DNA from: Amphiura filiformis
Lineage: Eukaryota > Echinodermata > Ophiuroidea > Amphilepidida > Amphiuridae
Assembly: GCF_039555335.1 (NCBI RefSeq)
Contig: NW_027305499.1
Location: forward strand, 124,001-188,000
Reading direction: 5' to 3'
DNA length: 64,000 nt
Shown: one piece after another, positions 59,784-64,000 of the stretch
Numbering within the stretch: the stretch's first letter is position 1
How the letters are laid out: the number at the start of each line of letters is the position of its first letter
Notes under the pieces: generated by a model
Databases searched by the model: none
Seen by the model: only the letters and a program-made list of their open reading frames with translations
What the model was told of the DNA's origin: nothing
Position numbers and translations under genes: made by a program

Positions 59784-59985
59784 AATACAACTTGGCATTC
59801 CGTTAGGATGTGGATGCTGCCTGGGGTAGTCTCAAAGACTGGAAGTACAGCTCTCAAAAGACATGGGTGGGGTCATAGTCTCCATAATGATAACACTAAT
59901 TCATGTTCAGCGGTTTGCAAACCAGCTGCCAAGATGCTTACTCGTAAGGACTTGACGACATTTAGTCAATAGGCTACAGACAGCA
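59784..59985. other. 3' flank of GPCR copy 2
   Basis: The first 100 bases are homologous to 56657-56760, after which similarity ends at about 59880. Confidence 0.6.
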
Positions 59986-60485
59986 GGTGCTCGTATAGCT
60001 GCCATTATCATGCATTATTAACTATTAGGAGTGGAGGTATTCCAGCCAAGTGGAAACAAAGTAGAATAACACCAATTTTTGAAACATGGGGTCAGGTTTG
60101 AAGCAAGTAATATCGCTCCATGTTATATTAGCTGTGATAAAAGTGTATGAGCGTTTGGTTCATGATCAATTATTCAATTATTACTTGTAATGATAGTATT
60201 ATGATGTGACCAGTCGGGATTCAGACCAGAACATTAAATTCAAACTTGCTTGTTAGATGTTTCCGATTACCTCCTCCAAAATTTGAATGAAAGCATGTTC
60301 ACTGGCCCGATTTCTTAGACCTTCGCAAAGCGTTTGATACGGTCCATCTCAAAACGCTTATTAACAAGTGGAGTTGAGCAAGAGTGGAATCAATGGCCTG
60401 GTTTATAAATCCTACCTGAATGAGCGTTTTCAAATTTGTCATGTTTGTAAAATGAATGACGAGCAGTCTTTGGTGTGTCTCTACA
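59986..60485 (+). pseudogene. Jockey/CR1-like reverse transcriptase fragment
   Basis: Broken plus-strand frames read GGIPAKWKQSRITPIF, VHDQLF(N)Y, QSGFRP, FLDLRKAFDTVHLKTLINKW and YKSYLNERFQIC. They are RT fingers-and-palm motifs in the correct order up to the first catalytic Asp block (D-L-R-K-A-F-D). Stops and frameshifts are frequent, and the Y-A-D-D block is absent. Confidence 0.82.
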
Positions 60486-62202
60486 TCCACTAGTATACAA
60501 ATATTAATTTTTTTTGTTTAATATCACTCGTACATAAATTCTATTACTAAAATATTATTTAAGGAAGGAAATACATTTTTTCATCAACATAACACCATGT
60601 TTTGCCGTGATATACTTCACATTTTGGGATCCACCCCATAAGTAACTCGGCAAGTCTAAGAGTCAGCGCACGACTTGGCGCAGGCGCACTACGGCGCAGC
60701 ACTATGATGGTAAAAACTATCACACGGAGAGGCTGATAGTAAAAATGATAAATGGTAATCAACCAATGAACTGTCTAGAATTTATGTACGAGTGATATAA
60801 TATCAAAGGTGGCTACTCCGAAAGTTCGCTAGTACCCTAACCCTAACCCAAAACCTAACCCTAACCTTCAGAATAGCCAACCTTTTTTAGACTAGCGAAC
60901 CTTATTTTCGGACTAGCGACCTTTGTACTAGCCTGTAAAAAAGAACAGAAAGGATACCTTAAAAAGCAAACAAATGAGGCGTAAATAGGGGCAATTTAGA
61001 AAATCTTTTAGTTTTATACGGGTCCATATAAGGTATCTTTTCTTTGCTTTATGTTCCATAAGGCCCTGACATAAGGCATATTCTCTTTACTTTTGCGGAC
61101 CCCGGGCCCGAGGATAACGTACCCTCCGCCCTTGTCGGCGGACTGCCATATCAATCTGTCCCTAGATATCATGAAAATGGTCCTGACAGGAAAATCATCA
61201 TCAGTAAGGTGAAAAATCTGGTAAGAATAACCACTATCAATCAAATACTTAATACTTTAAGTTACCCCCTGTATTAAATACTTTCCTCGGGTATTCACGG
61301 TGTATAGATCAAAATAGAAGTAACCTTGTGATGAACACATAAAAACAACATTTTCCTAGTTTTACATAGTACACGGAATTGTTGTCAAACCATTGATATT
61401 AATTCAATGTGTTTTCAAATCTATTTCAAATTCAATTTCTATTATGTATCTTTGATAATGACGAGTATTTCAAAGTCAAACGCTGGTTCAGGGTTTGTGT
61501 ATAGATTTAATTACTGTATCTATTTTGAGGGAAATTGAACACTTTAATTTGATTTGTAACCATGGGAAGACCCTTTTGAAGTTGGATTTCAATGGGTTAT
61601 TACCGGGGTTCAATGCCATATTTCCACAAGTCGTTGCGTAACTTGGGATTCAGCAAAAACAAAGTGAGACGCATGTGCAATAATGTGGCAGAAGGGCTGA
61701 ATCATGTTCATCATGGATATGTTCGCGCTATCTTCAACCTTTGGCATTTGCGATGTTCATCTTTTATCTTCAGTTTGGTTTGTTTTAGGCCACAATTTTG
61801 GTCCATTTCAGCAAAAAAACGTCAAATTTTCGCGCGCATACGTCCTAGTAGAGTTTTTTGTAGCGGGTCAGCTGGACGATTTACACAGTGGAGGTAGCGA
61901 GGGGGTGCCCTGGGAGCCACCTTAGGGGGACGGGCGCCGAATTGACCAATTAGCATCGATTTTTTTCAATATTTTTGTATCTTCATACACTTATGGCGGG
62001 AGAGAGCATTTGCCTCTTATTTTTGTATGTGTTTTATGATACCAGATTGGACGGTGGATTGGATTTGTAAATAAATCACGTGACCAGTGTTGACTTAATA
62101 CAATTGGAACACTGTAGTGCTTGCGAGAGACGGGTATGTTGTGGGGGACAGCACCTTTAGGTTTAGACTTTGATCTTTTCAGTTTCCTCCTTTAATCCGA
62201 AC
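60486..62202. other. Gene-free stretch
   Basis: A plus-strand frame at about 61610-61690 reads SLRNLGFSKNKVRRMCNN, which faintly resembles the extreme C-terminus of the R2-like element frame at 47971-48885 (GLKMLGFSNRRCKAIARYLS). This could be a retroelement 3' end, but support is weak. Confidence 0.35.
60835..60866. repeat. Short interstitial telomeric repeat
   Basis: The run ccctaaccctaaccc, then aaaacctaaccctaacc, is a degenerate (TTAGGG)n array of about five units in CCCTAA orientation. Gactagcga-type words lie on its right. Confidence 0.8.
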
Positions 62203-62560
62203 ATCCCAGCTAACACAGAATGTTTTGAAAACGTTTTAAACAGGTTATATTTTGGTTTTGGTAAAATCGTTTTAATGATTAAAATGTCGGGTTATATAAA
62301 GGATAAATGTCATAAAAACGTTTTGTATGAAAACACACCGCAACAATTGTGATTAAATTCCAAATTTCACACTACAACAATATTTTGAAAACTTTTTCAA
62401 AATGTTATTGTAAAATAATTTTGGCAAATATGTTTTGCCAAATATTTTGTCAACACTTAGATAACATTATGTTAGGATATTTGAAGTTGGTTATCAAAAA
62501 TGTTTTATAATGTTATGTACCCTTCATATAACCCGACATTATACGTTTTCTGACAAACTT
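62203..62560. repeat. Repeat rich in (a)acgttt and ttttgaaaac words
   Basis: The words aacacagaatgttttgaaaa, aaacgtttt, ttgccaaatattttg and aatgttataatgttatgt recur with variation. The phrase gtcgggttatat at 62288 is mirrored by atataacccgac at 62526. It looks like a dispersed repeat or foldback. Confidence 0.55.
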
Positions 62561-62768
62561 TTCTAACCTTATGCGAATGATGTTGAAAACTTTGGTCAAA
62601 AAAGGACATTGTCAACAGGAAGTAAAGGTCATACATCAGTCATTCACCAGTATCACACCACCGATGACGGAGTATGGTTACTCTGAAATTATTCGGACAA
62701 AAACGTGAGTGTTGTTGACTAGTTTTAAACTTTTCTTTGAAATACTAGTAATTAAATCGTTTAACGTC

Positions 62769-62900
62769 GTTGGGTAGGAAAAACCTCCTATGTACTTGTG
62801 GCCCTTGAACATGTTTAAAACAAAACTGCTAAGAGGAGGGTTTGCTTTAAACATGTTCAGGGACCAATGACACATACATAGGAGGTTTTTTCTGCCCAAC
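62769..62900. mobile_element. 132-bp foldback element
   Basis: The left arm gttgggtaggaaaaacctcc, then tatgt, and cttgaacatgtttaaa are mirrored by tttaaacatgttcagg and acataggaggttttttctgc, then ccaac. The arms account for nearly the whole element. Confidence 0.85.
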
Positions 62901-62902
62901 AA

Positions 62903-63330
62903 TTAAAGCCATATTTTAACATTTCTTTAAAAATAGATTAGTATTTATTTAAATAAAATGTTAGCATTTACTGTCAGATATGTCCCCTTTTAATTTTGAG
63001 CCGAACAAGTGAGGTAAAGCGAAGAAAATTGGAATTTACTACTAGCACCAATGCATGTTACTCCGGCGGTTGTAATATGGTACGACTCTCTGGCGTGGGT
63101 CCCGGTGTGTTGACATCGCATACGCGTTCGACTAATATTTCTATCGTAATAATAAAACGACGGTTCCGGTGGTTTATTCAAAATCTCGGATTTTGACAAA
63201 ACTACAGCACCTAAAGTCTTGATTTTTGCAGAGAATCTTTGTTTACTAAAGTACATTACAATCGTGTAAAAACCTAAATTAAATTTTTTTGAGGGCATTC
63301 TCATCAGCAAATGTTATAATATGGCTTTAA
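62903..63330. mobile_element. TTAA-bounded TIR element
   Basis: The ends TTAAAGCCATATTTTAACAT and ATGTTATAATATGGCTTTAA are inverted and bounded by TTAA. The left interior (tactgtcagatatgtcccct, then tttaattttgagc) is the reverse complement of 39510-39625 and resembles 22535-22610. Confidence 0.8.
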
Positions 63331-64000
63331 CTTGTGGATAGAGCGCGCACAACGTACGCCATATTCTGAAGTGGTGCTTGAGCATAACTGATTTCATTTC
63401 GTAATTATTAAGTTGCAAATTAATGAGGACAATTTTCTTTGATTAGTATACCTTCTATTCACAGAGAAAGCAGAAATTATATATGCAAATTAATTCACGT
63501 CATAAGTTTGTTTCTTAATCTACACTAGAAAAAACACCCACCATAATTTTATTTTTGGAAATTAATCCCGTCATTAGGAATGCAATTGAATATATGAATA
63601 CAAAAGCCACCCAAGTCCATACTTTGGCCAAATTGAGTTAAGCATGGGAAAGTGTTGCTATACATAGGCCTGTCATATGTATGAAAGAACAACTCAAATT
63701 CATCCTCTGTGTCTATTGAGCATGTGGAAAATAGCATGTATGAAAGAATCAACCCAAGTCCATGATTTGAGTCTTGTAACACATTGATTGAAATCCAGTA
63801 TGTATAAAAGTCCACTTGTAACACATTCATTGCTGGAGAGTGACTTTTGGAAAAAAATGGGTTTAATCAAGGAAAGTGTGTGGTTTATATTACATGGCAG
63901 AATGCTTATCAACATTATACATAACTGTGTGCTTTATTTTGTATTATCTTACTAGTGGTAATCTCATTCCAACATTATTGTCTTAGTATATGATTCAAAA
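63331..64000. other. Gene-free window end with short direct repeats
   Basis: The phrase acccaagtccat occurs at 63610 and 63752, and cttgtaacacattgattg / cttgtaacacattcattg at about 63773 and 63815, indicating diverged direct repeats. No coding signal. Confidence 0.4.

Overview
The window is animal nuclear DNA: AT-rich, intron-bearing, packed with transposable elements, and without operons or Shine-Dalgarno sites. Frequent short words such as taggcctac and tacatgtac, the mix of elements, and tandem intronless rhodopsin-type GPCRs suggest a marine invertebrate deuterostome, most likely an echinoderm. That is an inference; no species is claimed.

Layout. Positions 1 to about 6000 are GC-rich and hold a decayed DIRS-type (tyrosine recombinase) retrotransposon on the minus strand: ORF1/gag, reverse transcriptase, RNase H, then recombinase. 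From 6000 to 21900 there is AT-rich DNA with many short terminal-inverted-repeat (TIR) elements and local duplications but no recognised host exon. From 21937 to 29322 (minus) lie the first two coding exons of a class I alpha-1,2-mannosidase (MAN1A type, GH47, Golgi N-glycan trimming), split by a 6.5 kb intron full of hAT-like and TA-flanked elements; later exons were not found. From 29.5 to 35.5 kb there are repeats, a mariner fragment, and a LINE 3' end with a foldback insert and an (ATT)n tract. From 35.5 to 47.4 kb one non-LTR retrotransposon (plus strand) has been split into four pieces by three insertions: a 6.4 kb inverted-repeat element, a mariner that itself carries another insert, and a hAT-like element with an exact 8-bp target duplication. 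From 48.0 to 49.9 kb (minus) lie an intact 304-residue zinc-knuckle/endonuclease domain of a retroelement and a CR1-like RT fragment. From 50.0 to 53.2 kb there is an array in which a nuclear-receptor DR1 sequence recurs about every 146 bp.

From 53.4 to 59.8 kb sits a cluster of three closely related intronless class A GPCRs: one on the minus strand broken by a single in-frame TGA, and two intact on the plus strand. Homologous upstream and downstream flanks show that the plus-strand pair arose by tandem duplication of a whole unit. From 59.9 to 64 kb there is an RT fragment, a short interstitial telomeric repeat and further TIR elements.

The host genes here are therefore the mannosidase and the GPCR cluster; almost everything else identifiable is mobile DNA. 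Exact target-site duplications allow many element borders to be placed to the base.
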